From NCBI RefSeq assembly GCF_004016505.1, contig NZ_SACR01000004.1, forward strand, positions 124,001-188,000: a stretch of DNA of 64,000 nucleotides. Direction: 5' to 3'. A model generated the notes under the pieces. The model ran no database searches and was not told the DNA's origin. It worked only from the letters and a program-made list of their open reading frames with translations. The position numbers and the translations under genes were made by a program. Source of the stretch: Rubrivivax rivuli (GTDB lineage Bacteria > Pseudomonadota > Gammaproteobacteria > Burkholderiales > Burkholderiaceae_C). This document shows, in pieces, positions 16,700 to 27,325 of the stretch; position 1 is the first letter of the stretch; each line of letters begins with the position of its first letter.

Positions 16700-18303
16700 A
16701 GTGCCCCCGGCTGGGTCTTCGCAGTGCGGGTCTCGGCGCGGTCGCGGCCGGGCTGCTGCTGGCGGCGTGCGGGGGCGGCGGTGGTGACGGGGGCGGCAGC
16801 GGTGGCAGCACGCAGCCCCTGGTCACGCCCAGCAGCGGCACCTACGCCTGGGTGCTGCGGGCCGAAGGCCGCACCGACGCGCTGCGCTACGCCCTGTCTC
16901 TCGTCCACCCCCAGGACAGCGCGACCGAGGTGCCCATCGAAGCCGCCAGTGCCTCGGTCACCGATGCGCGGCTGGTGGCCACGGGCACGGTCGATGGCGC
17001 AACCCAGCAGTCGGGCGCGCTGGAGCCCCATGCACTGGTCTACATCGTCGGCGGTGATGTGCGCCGCGTGCCCTTGCGCGCCAACGGCCAGCCGCCCCTG
17101 TCGCGCGTGAGCCGGGCAGGCACCAGCTCGGCCTGCCGCTTCGTCATCGACGCGGTGGACCACGCCAACCCGGAACGCTCGCGCTTCATCGTGGCCACCG
17201 CCGGGGCCGACGGCCAATGCGGCACCGCCGACGACGGCCGCGGCGAGCTGCGCCTGGACGCGACGCTCGGCCTGGTCTTCGCGCCCTTGGGCACCGATGC
17301 CCCCCTGGCCGTGCTGCGCGACGGCGCGACGCTGGCGCCTGCCGCGTGGCTGCTGCCGACCCAGGTGCAGCCCTGGGCGGCAGCGGCAGGCGCGGTCAGC
17401 TTCCGCAGCGCCAACCAGCCGGTGCAGCGGGTGCTGCAGGCCGCGCCCCGCACCTTGCTGGTGGAATCGGCCAACGGGGTCAGCGTCGTCGAGGTCGGGG
17501 CCGACCTGCGCGTGACGGAAACCGCCATCCCGTCGATGGCCAGCACGGGCTGGCAGGGGGTGGGGCACGACGCCACCCACTTCTTCGCCTTCCGCAACGG
17601 GGGCACCGAAGCCAGCCCTAACTGGACGTTGCAGCGCGTCTCGCGCTCTGCGCCCTCGGCCACCACGCTGGCCACCGCCAGCGGCCAGGTGACGCTGGCT
17701 TCGATGGGGCAGGACGTGCTCTACGCCACGGTGCTGGGCAGCAGCACCGTGCAGACCCTGCGCCTGCCCAAGGCGGTGCCCAATGCCTTCACCACGCTGG
17801 ACAGCGGCAACCCGTCTGCACAGTTCACCACCGTCATCACGGGCGGCGCCGACGTGCACCTGCTGTGGCGCGTGACGGGCCTGAACACCGGCAGCCCGGT
17901 CTACACGGTGCAGATGGTCAACGAGAGCGGCACCGCGCTCTACACCGGCACGGGCGGCTTCTCGCTGGGCCTGGCCGACGCCGGGCGTGTCGACTTCAGG
18001 CGCAGCGAATCGCGCAGCCGCTTCCTCTTCGCCGAGAACTACGGCAGCCGCCTGTTCGGCGACGCCACGCTCGTGGTCTACGACAGCGCCATGCGGTCGG
18101 CCACGCGGGTGGGGCAGTTGCCGGGCAATGCCGAGTTCGGGGTGGACCTGGTGTTCGCCAACGCCCTGGCCGGGCCCACGGCGGCGGCCGGCGGCTTCGC
18201 GGCGCGCTCGATCAGCGGCGTGGTGCAGGCCAGCAACGCGCGCATCTTCAGCTTCGACCCGGCGGTGGCCAACAGCCTGCGCTACACCTCGCGGCAGCCG
18301 TGA
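16696..18303 (+). CDS. Hypothetical lipoprotein of VPLPA-CTERM operon
   Basis: Exported lipoprotein of 535 residues. The start is GTG 16696, overlapping the previous stop by four bases and preceded by AGGAG at 16684-16688. The signal ends in GLLLAACGGGGGDGGG, a lipobox followed by a glycine-rich linker. The body (about 40-530) is beta-strand-rich with repeated aromatic and small residues; it could be a propeller, but no family motif is visible. The gene overlaps the glycosyltransferase gene downstream by GTGA. A role in assembling or holding the VPLPA-CTERM protein or a glycan at the cell surface is plausible from context only. Confidence 0.68.
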   Translation: MKCPRLGLRSAGLGAVAAGLLLAACGGGGGDGGGSGGSTQPLVTPSSGTYAWVLRAEGRTDALRYALSLVHPQDSATEVPIEAASASVTDARLVATGTVDGATQQSGALEPHALVYIVGGDVRRVPLRANGQPPLSRVSRAGTSSACRFVIDAVDHANPERSRFIVATAGADGQCGTADDGRGELRLDATLGLVFAPLGTDAPLAVLRDGATLAPAAWLLPTQVQPWAAAAGAVSFRSANQPVQRVLQAAPRTLLVESANGVSVVEVGADLRVTETAIPSMASTGWQGVGHDATHFFAFRNGGTEASPNWTLQRVSRSAPSATTLATASGQVTLASMGQDVLYATVLGSSTVQTLRLPKAVPNAFTTLDSGNPSAQFTTVITGGADVHLLWRVTGLNTGSPVYTVQMVNESGTALYTGTGGFSLGLADAGRVDFRRSESRSRFLFAENYGSRLFGDATLVVYDSAMRSATRVGQLPGNAEFGVDLVFANALAGPTAAAGGFAARSISGVVQASNARIFSFDPAVANSLRYTSRQP

Positions 18304-19379
18304 TCCCGCCCGTGTTGATGCAACTGGTGCCCGCGGGCCCGGGTGGCGTGCGTGACTTTGCCGAGGTGCTGCAGGCCTGCTGGCGCCGCCGGGGCCTGGC
18401 CTGCGACATCCACGCTCTCGACCCGGCGCAGGGCCTGCCACCCAGCCTGCGGCCCGCGGGTCTGGCACGTGCGCCGGTCGCCGTGCTGCTGCACTACTCC
18501 GGCTACGGCTACCAGCGCCGTGGCCTGCCCCTGACGCTGCTGCGGCAGCTGCGCGACCTGCGCGAGCATTGGCAAGCCGGCTTGCGCCTGGTCAGCTACT
18601 TCCACGAGAGCTACGCCAACGGGCCGCCCTGGAGTTCGGCCTTCTGGCTGTCGGGCCTGCAGAGCCGCCTGGGCCTGCAGCTGGCGCGCATGTCCGACGG
18701 TGTCTGCACGAATGCGCAGACCCATGCCGCCTGGCTGCTGCAGGCTCACGAGCGCCTGGCCGGCCAGGTGCATGTGCTGCCGGTGTTCTCGGCCATCGGC
18801 GAGCCTGCAACGCCGCCGGCACTGGACCCGGTGCCGGCGCGCGAGCCCGTGGCTGTCGTCTTCGGCGCCGCGCTCACGCGCGCCCGCGCCCTGCGTGCAA
18901 CGGCCGATCTGGGCGCCGCCTTGCGCCGCCATGGCGTTGAACGCTTGGTCGAGGTGGGTCCGGGGGGGCCGGCCGTGGCACCGGCGGGGCTGCCGGTGGC
19001 CTACCTGGGCAGGCTGGAAGCCACCGAACTCCACGACCTGCTGCGGCGTGTGCACGCGGGCCTGATCGACTACCCCGCCTCGCTGCTGGCCAAGAGCAGC
19101 GTCTTCGCCGCCCTGGCGGCCCACGGCGTGCCCGTGCTCAACACCCGGGGTCACGACCATGACGCCGATGGCCTGCAGGCCGGCCGCCATTACGTCAAGC
19201 TGCAGGACGCGTCCGAGCAGCGGGCGCACAGGGCGCCAGCGCCGCGTCCGCCCTGCCTGGCCACGGCGGCTGATTGGCAATCGGTGGCGGCTCAGGCCCT
19301 GGCCTGGTACCGCCCGCACGAGGCTGAGCACCAGGCGCAACGGCTGGCCGCATTGTTGCTGGGCGCCGCTGCGCCCTGA
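18300..19379 (+). CDS. Glycosyltransferase (GT-B-like)
   Basis: Cytoplasmic protein of 359 residues that looks like a retaining or inverting GT-B glycosyltransferase: VAVLLHYSGYGY and LRLVSYFHESYANGPPW in the first half, and an acceptor/donor boundary then LIDYPASLLAKSSVFAALAAHGVPVLNT in the second. The common E-x7-E motif of GT4 enzymes is not evident. GTG 18300 overlaps the previous stop (GTGA); ATG 18318 is an alternative start without a better ribosome site. It is the last gene of the small VPLPA-CTERM operon and converges on the SGNH hydrolase gene. Substrate unknown. Confidence 0.7.
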   Translation: MIPPVLMQLVPAGPGGVRDFAEVLQACWRRRGLACDIHALDPAQGLPPSLRPAGLARAPVAVLLHYSGYGYQRRGLPLTLLRQLRDLREHWQAGLRLVSYFHESYANGPPWSSAFWLSGLQSRLGLQLARMSDGVCTNAQTHAAWLLQAHERLAGQVHVLPVFSAIGEPATPPALDPVPAREPVAVVFGAALTRARALRATADLGAALRRHGVERLVEVGPGGPAVAPAGLPVAYLGRLEATELHDLLRRVHAGLIDYPASLLAKSSVFAALAAHGVPVLNTRGHDHDADGLQAGRHYVKLQDASEQRAHRAPAPRPPCLATAADWQSVAAQALAWYRPHEAEHQAQRLAALLLGAAAP

Positions 19380-19410
19380 TGCCGCCAGTCCGGCTGCTGC
19401 CGCCCGCGCG

Positions 19411-20946
19411 CTAGAGCGAGGCCAGCCCCGCCCGGATGCCCTCGGCGATCTGCGTGCCCAGGTGCACCACACCAGCCACCGTGGGATGGGTACCGTCGGC
19501 ACTGACGTAGAGGTCGCCGTTGCCGCGGCCCGTGGGTGCCGCCACGGTGCCCGTGCCCGTCTGCCAGGGGCCGCTGCCTGCGCTGCCGGCTCCGGCGCTG
19601 CTGGTCCAGCCGCCGCGCAGGTTGTCCAGGAAGATCCAGGGCCCGCCCACCTCGGCCAGGGCGTTGCGCACGGCTTCGGCCTTGGCCAGCGCCGTGGCTT
19701 CGGGCGGCACCGACTCGCGCGGCGCCCAGGGTCCGATGCCCACCAGCACGGCCTGCGGCAAGGCCGTGCGCAGCGCGCGGTGGTAGCTGCGCACCGCAGC
19801 CTCGAAGCCGTCGCGCGCGGCCTGGGCCGTGGCGTAGGGAAAGAGGGCCTGCGAGTTGTTGTCGTTGATGCCGCCCGCGGTGATGAACAGGTCGGGCGCC
19901 GAGCGGACGCAGCTGGCCAGGCGGGCCTCGAAGGCATCCCCCGGGTTGCCGCGGCCCGGCACCGAATTCGGTGCGTAGCCGGTGCCGCCAATGGCGTTGA
20001 TGTCGATGTGCGCGATGCCCAGGCGCGCGGCGGCTTCCCAGAGCGGGCCGCCTGTGCTGAACACCTGGCCGGGCGCGCCACCGTAGGAATCGGCCATGGC
20101 GCCCATGGCGGCTTCGGCGCTGCGGTCCCAGGGCTGAAGGCTGTCCTGCGCATCGACGATGAGCGCGCACGGCCCCTGCGAACTGCGGGCGTACACCGAG
20201 ACCTCGCGCGCCGCCCGGCTGCCAAAGTCGAAGCGCAGCATGGCGTTGGGTGCACTCAGGCTGGCGCCGCTGCCGGCGGGGCCCCAGCTGCGGTCGAACC
20301 AGCCGCCGGTCAGCAGGGCGCCGTCGACCACCACTGTCAGGTTGACCGCGATGCCGGCCATCAGCACCTCGAAGGCGCGCCCCTGCAGCCGGAAGTGCAG
20401 GGCGCAGACCCCTTCGCTGGCCAGCGTGGCGGCGGGGTGGCGCCGCTGCACCGGGAAGACGTTGACGCCCGAGATGCGCGCCACGCCCGGTGCCGGCGCC
20501 GTCCAGGTGTCGCGGCGGTGCCCCCAGACCTCGGCCACCTCGGCCAGGCTGGCGGTGTTGCCGTTGCTGAAGGCCGGCAGGAAACGCGCGTTGCTGCCGA
20601 ATCCCGAGCTGGCATCGTTGCCCGGCCCCTGGGTCACGGTGTAGCCGCTGGCGGCCGCCTGCAGGGCTGGCCGCAGCAGCGCGGCCTTCAGGCGCTGCAC
20701 GGTGGGCGGCGGTGGCTGCACCGGCGGGGGCACGGGCGGTGTGGGCGGCGGTGGGGCCGGGGCCACGGGCGCCGGCGCGGGCGAGGCGCCACCACTTCCG
20801 CCACCCCCGCCGCAGGCAGACAAGGGCCCGGCCAGCCCCAGGCTGCTCCAGGCGGCCAGGCGCAGCAGCGCCGCGCGGCGTGCAGCCGTGTGCGGGGCCA
20901 GCGCAGGGCCGGGGGCGGGCGCAGGGTGGGAGTCGTCTTGGATCAT
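19411..20946 (-). CDS. SGNH/GDSL-like hydrolase, lipoprotein
   Basis: Exported hydrolase of 511 residues. A lipobox (GPLSAC, Cys45) is followed by a Gly run and a long proline-rich linker (about 50-85). The central and C-terminal domains carry SGNH blocks: ADSYGG with the presumed nucleophile Ser287 (the usual GDS is ADS here), GGINDNN (GxND block) and DGTHP (Asp-His block) near residue 482. Such enzymes remove acetyl or other acyl groups, often from polysaccharides. It is the last gene of the minus-strand polysaccharide run, 20 bases after the glycosyltransferase gene. I start at ATG 20946, since upstream codons in the frame overlap the previous gene. Confidence 0.78.
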   Translation of the reverse strand: MIQDDSHPAPAPGPALAPHTAARRAALLRLAAWSSLGLAGPLSACGGGGGSGGASPAPAPVAPAPPPPTPPVPPPVQPPPPTVQRLKAALLRPALQAAASGYTVTQGPGNDASSGFGSNARFLPAFSNGNTASLAEVAEVWGHRRDTWTAPAPGVARISGVNVFPVQRRHPAATLASEGVCALHFRLQGRAFEVLMAGIAVNLTVVVDGALLTGGWFDRSWGPAGSGASLSAPNAMLRFDFGSRAAREVSVYARSSQGPCALIVDAQDSLQPWDRSAEAAMGAMADSYGGAPGQVFSTGGPLWEAAARLGIAHIDINAIGGTGYAPNSVPGRGNPGDAFEARLASCVRSAPDLFITAGGINDNNSQALFPYATAQAARDGFEAAVRSYHRALRTALPQAVLVGIGPWAPRESVPPEATALAKAEAVRNALAEVGGPWIFLDNLRGGWTSSAGAGSAGSGPWQTGTGTVAAPTGRGNGDLYVSADGTHPTVAGVVHLGTQIAEGIRAGLASL

Positions 20947-20966
20947 GCGGTGCTCGTCGGGGCGGA

Positions 20967-22202
20967 TCAGACTGGCAGGCGAGACCCTGGCGCCACGGTG
21001 GCGCCCGGGCTGCACTTCGGCTGCTCCAGCCGCAGCACTTCTTCGTACACCGCGAGGCAGCGGTCGATGGCGTTGTCGGCTTGCAGCGCTGCGGCCCGTG
21101 CCAGGCCGCGTGCGCGCCGGTGGGCTGCGGCTTCGGGTGCTTCATTGAGCAGGCCCGCCACTGCAGTGGCCGCATCGGCTGCCCATGCCGCCAAGGCCTG
21201 CGGGCCGGGCAGGCGGGGCAGGTAGAGCGGCGCGTCGCCGCCCACTTCCGTCAGCGGTGCGACGCCCGTGCAGACGACCGGGCAGCCGCAGGCCAGGGCT
21301 TCGGCCACGGGCCAGCCGTAGCCCTCGGCCAGGCTGGGAAAGAGCAGCGCCCGCGCACGGGCGTACAGCGCGTGCAGCAGCGCTGGCGCCACCGGGTGGA
21401 GCCAGCGCACCTGCCCCGCCGCGGGCAACTGCTGCAGTTGCAGACGCACTGCGGCCCCGGGCGTGGGGCTCACCATCAGCAGCAGGGGAACCGGCGCGCC
21501 CGCTGCCTCCAGGCGACGCACCAGCTGGCCATACAAGGCCACGACGCCGGCCGTGTTCTTGTACCACTGCCCACCGCCCACATGCAGCAGCCACCCGGCG
21601 GCAGGCGTCTCCAGGCCGGCGGCCTGCAGCACCGCGTCGGCCGCGGCCGGCGGCAGGGGCGTGTAAGGGTGGTTCAGGCCGTTCAGCACCACGACCGAGG
21701 TCTTCGCGGCGCGCCCGCGCAGACCGAGGCGGTGCAGTTCGCTGCGGGTGTGGGCCGAGATGCTGATGAAGTGGCGTGCCTGCGCAAAGCCGCGGCGGAT
21801 GCAGCGCTGGTACAGCCGGCCGCTGGCCCGCGTGGGGTTCTCGGGCACCTCGCCCAGCGCCGAGGCCAGGGCCAGCAGGTCGTGGCAATGCACCACGTGC
21901 GGCCGCTGCGCCACGCTGGGCACCCAGGGCCCCAGGGCCTGGTCGCAGACGACGTACAGCGTGTCGGGCGGGTCGGCCTTCAGCTGCCGCTTCAACTGCC
22001 GCGGAAAGAGCAGGTACTGGTCCACATAGCCGCCCCATTTGGCCCAGGCGGTGTGCCGCAGCCACTGCCAGCAGCGCGGCTGGGCGCTGCGCAGCTCGAC
22101 CTGGTGGCCGCGCGCGGCGCATCCGTCCATCAGCATGCGCGCATAGGCATCCTGGCTGCGCAGGCCGAGGAAGGCAGGGTGGGCCAGGAAGACCAGGCGC
22201 AT
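20967..22202 (-). CDS. Glycosyltransferase family 4 protein
   Basis: GT-B enzyme of 411 residues transferring a sugar from a nucleotide donor, presumably to a lipid-linked repeat unit in the cytoplasm. The N-terminal Rossmann domain starts MRLVFLAHPAF and holds VVHCHDLLALASALG; the C-terminal domain has HVGGGQWYKNTAG and the E-x7-E donor motif in LAEGYGWPVAEALACGCPVV. The gene is separated from the upstream methyltransferase gene by only six bases and from the SGNH gene by 20. Sugar specificity cannot be read. Confidence 0.85.
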   Translation of the reverse strand: MRLVFLAHPAFLGLRSQDAYARMLMDGCAARGHQVELRSAQPRCWQWLRHTAWAKWGGYVDQYLLFPRQLKRQLKADPPDTLYVVCDQALGPWVPSVAQRPHVVHCHDLLALASALGEVPENPTRASGRLYQRCIRRGFAQARHFISISAHTRSELHRLGLRGRAAKTSVVVLNGLNHPYTPLPPAAADAVLQAAGLETPAAGWLLHVGGGQWYKNTAGVVALYGQLVRRLEAAGAPVPLLLMVSPTPGAAVRLQLQQLPAAGQVRWLHPVAPALLHALYARARALLFPSLAEGYGWPVAEALACGCPVVCTGVAPLTEVGGDAPLYLPRLPGPQALAAWAADAATAVAGLLNEAPEAAAHRRARGLARAAALQADNAIDRCLAVYEEVLRLEQPKCSPGATVAPGSRLPV

Positions 22203-22208
22203 GGCCGT

Positions 22209-22979
22209 TCAGGCGCCGCGTGCGTGCCCGGCGCCGACCTCGGCACTGGTGCGGCGTGCCACCAGCACCATGCTCTTCCAGAGCCAGGGCAGGCGGCCCA
22301 CGCCATGGAAGCCCACCACTTCGAAGCCGTTGTCCTGCAGCAGCAGCCCCAGGGTGTGGCGGCTCCAGAACTTGACGTGCCCGCCATACCAGAGCGCGGT
22401 GTGGTGGTGGTCCCAGCGGCCGGCCAAAGAGAGAGCGAGGTTCTTCAGGTAGCCGTGGTAGGGCGTGGAGACGATCAGCCAGCCCCCCGGCGGCAAGAGG
22501 CCGGCGGCCAGCGCAGGCAGCCGGTGTGGCGCGTGCAGGTGCTCGATCACCTCGGTGGACACCACGGCGTCGAAGCTGCCGTGGCTTTCGCGCAGCAGGG
22601 CGGCGTCGGCCTCCACGCCCAGGGTTTCGATCTGGGCGCCAGGTGCCGTGCGCCGCGCCCAGGCCGCGCCCTGCGCGTCGGGTTCGAGACCCAGCACCTC
22701 GTGGCCGGCACGCACCAGCGCGGCACACAGCGCGCCGTTACCGGCACCGATATCGACGACACGCCGCGCACGCAGCCTTTGCAGCAGCTGCAAGACCTTG
22801 GGGGTGACGTAATGGCAGGCGTGCGGTGCCTGGCTGGATTGCCAGCCGTAGGCCGCTGCCGAAGGCGTGGGCGCTTCGGCTGCCGTGCTGCCCGGCGCCA
22901 TGCCGGGCGCAAAGGTCCTTGGGGCCGCCGAGGGGTGCAGGGCTTCTGCGGCGGGCTCGTGAGGTTCGGTCGTCATCAT
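22209..22979 (-). CDS. Class I SAM-dependent methyltransferase
   Basis: Methyltransferase of 256 residues. Motif I is VVDIGAGNGALC, then STEVIEHLHAP and the PGGWLIVSTPYHGYLKNLAL segment. An N-terminal extension of about 55 residues is Ala/Pro-rich. ATG 22979 is preceded by AAGGG at a suitable distance. The C-terminal half is closely similar to the methyltransferase at 32214-32843 (shared PYHGYLKNL, then ...SRHTL/SRQTL... and ...SMVLVARR/SMLLVARR), so the two are paralogues. It probably methylates a sugar or a lipid-linked glycan. It lies between two transferase genes of the run. Confidence 0.83.
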   Translation of the reverse strand: MMTTEPHEPAAEALHPSAAPRTFAPGMAPGSTAAEAPTPSAAAYGWQSSQAPHACHYVTPKVLQLLQRLRARRVVDIGAGNGALCAALVRAGHEVLGLEPDAQGAAWARRTAPGAQIETLGVEADAALLRESHGSFDAVVSTEVIEHLHAPHRLPALAAGLLPPGGWLIVSTPYHGYLKNLALSLAGRWDHHHTALWYGGHVKFWSRHTLGLLLQDNGFEVVGFHGVGRLPWLWKSMVLVARRTSAEVGAGHARGA

Positions 22980-23001
22980 CGTGGTGCCCTTGAGGTCCGA
23001 G

Positions 23002-23970
23002 TCACGCGCGGCGGTAGCAGCGGCCGAGCAGGGCGGCCAGGGCCAGCTCGGCCGGCTTGGTCCAGCGCACCCAGGCCGGCAAGGTGACGAGCGGGCCCCC
23101 CGCGTGTTGCCAGAAGGCCTTGTCGGCGGGCCGGGGCGGCACACCGCCCAGTGCCTGCCGCAGGTAGGCGCGCTGCCAGGGTTTGGCGGCGCCCAGCGCG
23201 TGGGGCAGCAGCCAGGGCCCGGGCTTCAGGGCCATGGCCTCCTGGCCGATGACGCTGACCGCCAGGCTGCAGGCCTCGATGGCCACGTTCAGCCCGTCCT
23301 GGTCGGTGCGGTCGAAGCAGCCGGCAAAGCCCGTGGAGCGGTAGTTGGCGTCGGCGGTGAGCGCCAGCCCCAGCGAGCCGATCTCGTGGGCCATCAGCTG
23401 CATCGCGCTTTCCCAGTGCAGCAGGAACTCGCGCTGTTCGCGGCGCAGCCCGATGAAGCCGCCATTGACATACTCGGCCCCGCGGAAGCGCAGCGCCAGC
23501 CCGTGCGATGCGTAGTAGCGCCGCCAGCCGACGCGGCGCGGGTGGTTCTCGGGCAGCGGGGAATTCAGGTCTTCGCACAGCGCCACGCCACAGCTGACCC
23601 ATTGCTCGAAGAAGGACCAGGGCCGCACGAGCACGATGTCGGGGTCGAGGTAGAACAGGGCATCGGTCTCGGCCCCGGCCGCGCTGTCCAGCAGCTGCAG
23701 CATGAACGCGGGCTTGTGGTTGGTGAGGTGGTGCTCGGTCGTCAGCGCCACGAACACCAGCCGCAGACGGGGCGTCACCTCCAGCACGCGGGCCTCGCCC
23801 CAGGGGCCGGGCCAGGGCCTGGCCGTGCCGGCCTCGGCCCAGCGCGGCAGCGCACCGCGGTAGCCCGCGATCAGGTCGCCTTCGAAGCCGGCGTGATGCA
23901 GCGAATTGGCCAGGGCCGCCACGCCGTGGTGGTAGTTGCCTTCGAACAGGGTGCAGACCAGGCTGCGCAT
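23002..23970 (-). CDS. Putative glycosyltransferase (GT-A, GT8-like)
   Basis: Protein of 322 residues starting MRSLVCTLFEGNYHHGVAAL, typical of nucleotide-diphospho-sugar transferases that walk along a Rossmann-like sheet. ALFYLDPDIVLVRPW contains a D-x-D (DPD) metal/donor site, and EYVNGGFIGLRR is the acceptor-side loop seen in GT8-like proteins. The closing TADANYRSTGFAGC is also consistent. There are no membrane segments. It sits nine bases after the zinc-ribbon methyltransferase gene and 22 bases before the next methyltransferase gene. The family call is by motif only. Confidence 0.68.
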   Translation of the reverse strand: MRSLVCTLFEGNYHHGVAALANSLHHAGFEGDLIAGYRGALPRWAEAGTARPWPGPWGEARVLEVTPRLRLVFVALTTEHHLTNHKPAFMLQLLDSAAGAETDALFYLDPDIVLVRPWSFFEQWVSCGVALCEDLNSPLPENHPRRVGWRRYYASHGLALRFRGAEYVNGGFIGLRREQREFLLHWESAMQLMAHEIGSLGLALTADANYRSTGFAGCFDRTDQDGLNVAIEACSLAVSVIGQEAMALKPGPWLLPHALGAAKPWQRAYLRQALGGVPPRPADKAFWQHAGGPLVTLPAWVRWTKPAELALAALLGRCYRRA

Positions 23971-23979
23971 GGGGTGTCC

Positions 23980-24978
23980 TCAGCGGTTCAGGGTGTAGCG
24001 GGCCAGCATCGAAAAGCCGCTGGCCTGGTCCATGGGATGGCGGCCCCAGGCCCACAGGCCCAGCGCCGCCAGGCGTGCCAGGCCGCGCCGCAAGGGCCGC
24101 GGCCAAGGGCTGGCCGCCAGCAGCGCGGCGACGGCGCGGTTGCGGCGCCCCACCTCCCACACGCATTGGCGCCAGGGCAGCGGCTCGTGGTGCAGGCTGC
24201 GAAGTTGCCAGCCTTGCCGCTCGCCCAGCGCCTGCAGCGCGCGCGGCGTCCAGCGCGTCAGGTGGTGCGGTGGCGCGTCCAGATCGTCGCTCTCACCGCA
24301 GAGGCGGTCGGGCCGGCGGTCGCTGGGCACGGCCACCCACAGCTGCACCGCGGGCGTGCCCAGCGCCCGTGCAAGCTCGAAGAGCGCGGCCGGCCGGGGC
24401 AGGTGTTCAAGCACGTGGAAGGCGGTGATGTGGCTGGCGGGCTCGGACAGCGCGACGCCCTCGGCCGCACCCCCGGTGGCGACATGCGCCTCCAGGCCGC
24501 GCTGCTGCACGGCCGCCACGCCGGCGGGCGAGAAGTCGATGCCGATGGCCCTGCGCACGCGCCCGGCCGCCAGCCCCAGGAAGTGCCCGCTGCCGCAGCC
24601 GTGGTCGAGCACCGTGTCGGGCGGACCCAAGGCCCGCAGCACCTGGCCGTACTCCCAGCGCTCGGCCGGGTACAGCGGCAGCGCCTCGTAGAGCGTGCCG
24701 TACCAGGCTGGCGGTGGCGCCAGCATCGGGTCGGCGAATTCCAGCGCGCAGTGCGGGCAGCGGTGCATGGTGTAGCGCCCCAGCGGCGCGGGGTGCGCCT
24801 GCGCCAGCGCGGCCAGCGTGTCCGAAGCCAGGCCTGCCGCGTCGGCACGGGTACCCACGCGCTCTTGCGCCGCGCGCTGCGCGTAGGCCGCATGCTGCGT
24901 CGGCACCGACACCGAGCCCAGGGCGGCCGCCCCCAGCTGTCCGCAGGCGGGGCAGGCCGGGTCCGCGGCTGCGTTCAC
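23980..24978 (-). CDS. SAM-dependent methyltransferase with N-terminal zinc ribbon
   Basis: Protein of 332 residues. The first 80 residues hold a four-cysteine zinc-ribbon pattern (CPACG ... CPHC), then a class I methyltransferase domain with motif I VLDHGCGSGHFLGLA, the acidic strand end IGIDFSP and HVLEHLPRP. The layout (zinc ribbon plus methyltransferase) occurs in sugar C- or O-methyltransferases of surface polysaccharides. GTG 24978 overlaps the flippase stop (GTGA). The C-terminal tail is basic and hydrophobic and may touch the membrane. Confidence 0.8.
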   Translation of the reverse strand: MNAAADPACPACGQLGAAALGSVSVPTQHAAYAQRAAQERVGTRADAAGLASDTLAALAQAHPAPLGRYTMHRCPHCALEFADPMLAPPPAWYGTLYEALPLYPAERWEYGQVLRALGPPDTVLDHGCGSGHFLGLAAGRVRRAIGIDFSPAGVAAVQQRGLEAHVATGGAAEGVALSEPASHITAFHVLEHLPRPAALFELARALGTPAVQLWVAVPSDRRPDRLCGESDDLDAPPHHLTRWTPRALQALGERQGWQLRSLHHEPLPWRQCVWEVGRRNRAVAALLAASPWPRPLRRGLARLAALGLWAWGRHPMDQASGFSMLARYTLNR

Positions 24979-26383
24979 TGCCGCACTCCCGGCGCCCACA
25001 GGCGCGTGTTGCCCAGCAGGCGCCAAGCGGTGTAGCCCACCAGCAGCAGCACCGAGGCCGCGGCCACGGCCGTGTTGATCTGGAAGGCGCCGGCCGCGGT
25101 GCCGGCGTCGAAAAGCAGCAGCGCAGCCAGCAAGGCCAGCAGCCCGAGGGGGATGTTCAGCAGCGCCGGCACGATCCAGCCGCGCGCCGCGCCGATGGCG
25201 TAGACCGCGCCAGCCCACACCGAGAGCGTGGTCGACAGCACCATCCACGGGGTCTCGGCCTTCAGGTGCAGGTACTGCGGGCCCAGCACCCACAGCAGCG
25301 GGCCCGGCAGCAGCAGCGCGAGTGTCCCCAGGGCAGCGCACAGCAGCGCGAAGCCTGCATTCACGAGCCCGAAGCCGGTGCGCAGTTCACCGGCCAGGCG
25401 GGGGCGCGCGAAGTAGGGGGCCACCAGGGCCGCCAGCACGTTGCTCAGCACCGTGAACAGCATGGCCAGGCGCGAGAGCGCGCCCACCTCGGCCACCTGC
25501 TGCGCCTGGCCCAGCCAGGCCACCAGGGCCACCGGCAGCTGGGCGCTGAGGCAGTAGTACACCGAGTTGGGGGCCTGCCTTGCCACCAGTGCCTGCAGGC
25601 GGGCTGCATGGCCCTCGGCCTGGGCCGCTGCGGCACCTTCGGCTGCTTCGGCCTCTGCGTGTGCAGTGGCCGGGCCAGCGTCCGGCCGCCAGGCCGGCGC
25701 CGCCCAGCGCAGCGCGGCTGCCAGCAGCAGCGTGGGCAGCGCCATCAGCAGCGCGCCGATGCCGATGTCGATGACCCCCACGCCGGCGCCGGCCACCGAG
25801 CACACCCGCGCGGCGTGCACCGCGAACTCCAGCTTCTGCTGCAGGGCGGCCTGCCCCTGCAGCCGCATCAGCGCGATGGCCAGCGCGTTGCGTGCGTTGA
25901 CCAGCCCCAGCAGCAGGCACAGGCCCACCAGCGCGGCGGTGGCGGGCAGGGACAGCGCGGGGTCGCCGAGCAGCAGCGCGCCCAGCGCGGCCAGGGGCAG
26001 CAGCAGCAGGCCGAACAGGCGCCACTGCAGGCGCCTCGCCGCTTGCTGCAGGCGCGCCAGCGCGGCACGGTCGGCATGGTGGGGGCCGCCCAGCGACAAC
26101 ATGGCCGAGGACAGGCCCAGGTCCAGCATCACCGACACCAGGCTCAGCAGTGCCACCGCGGCGGTGTAGTGCCCGTAGTCGGCCGGCGCCATCCAGCGCA
26201 CCAGCAGCAGGCCCGCGACGAAGCCCAGCAACTGCACGCCGCCCTGGGCCGCTGCAAAGCCCAGCAACTGCCGCAGCCGGCGCTGGTTCAGCAAGCCCCG
26301 CAGCAGGGCCGCCGGCGCGGGGCCCGGCCCCATGGCCAGGCCCGGGCTGGCCGACACGGTCGCTGGCGGCTGCGGCCGGATGC

Positions 26384-26387
<4 letters not shown>
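24975..26387 (-). CDS. Polysaccharide flippase (Wzx-like), MATE/MOP superfamily
   Basis: Inner-membrane protein of 470 residues with about 12-14 hydrophobic helices (for example [20 protein letters not shown] and [20 protein letters not shown]), matching oligosaccharide flippases that move undecaprenyl-linked repeat units to the periplasm. The family's [17 protein letters not shown] segment after the first helix is recognisable. A stretch of about 20 Ala/Glu residues in the middle ([20 protein letters not shown]) forms a hydrophilic loop. Start and stop overlap both neighbours (ATGA and GTGA), so the gene is part of a tightly coupled operon. Confidence 0.85.
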
Positions 26388-27321
<934 letters not shown>

Positions 27322-27325
<4 letters not shown>

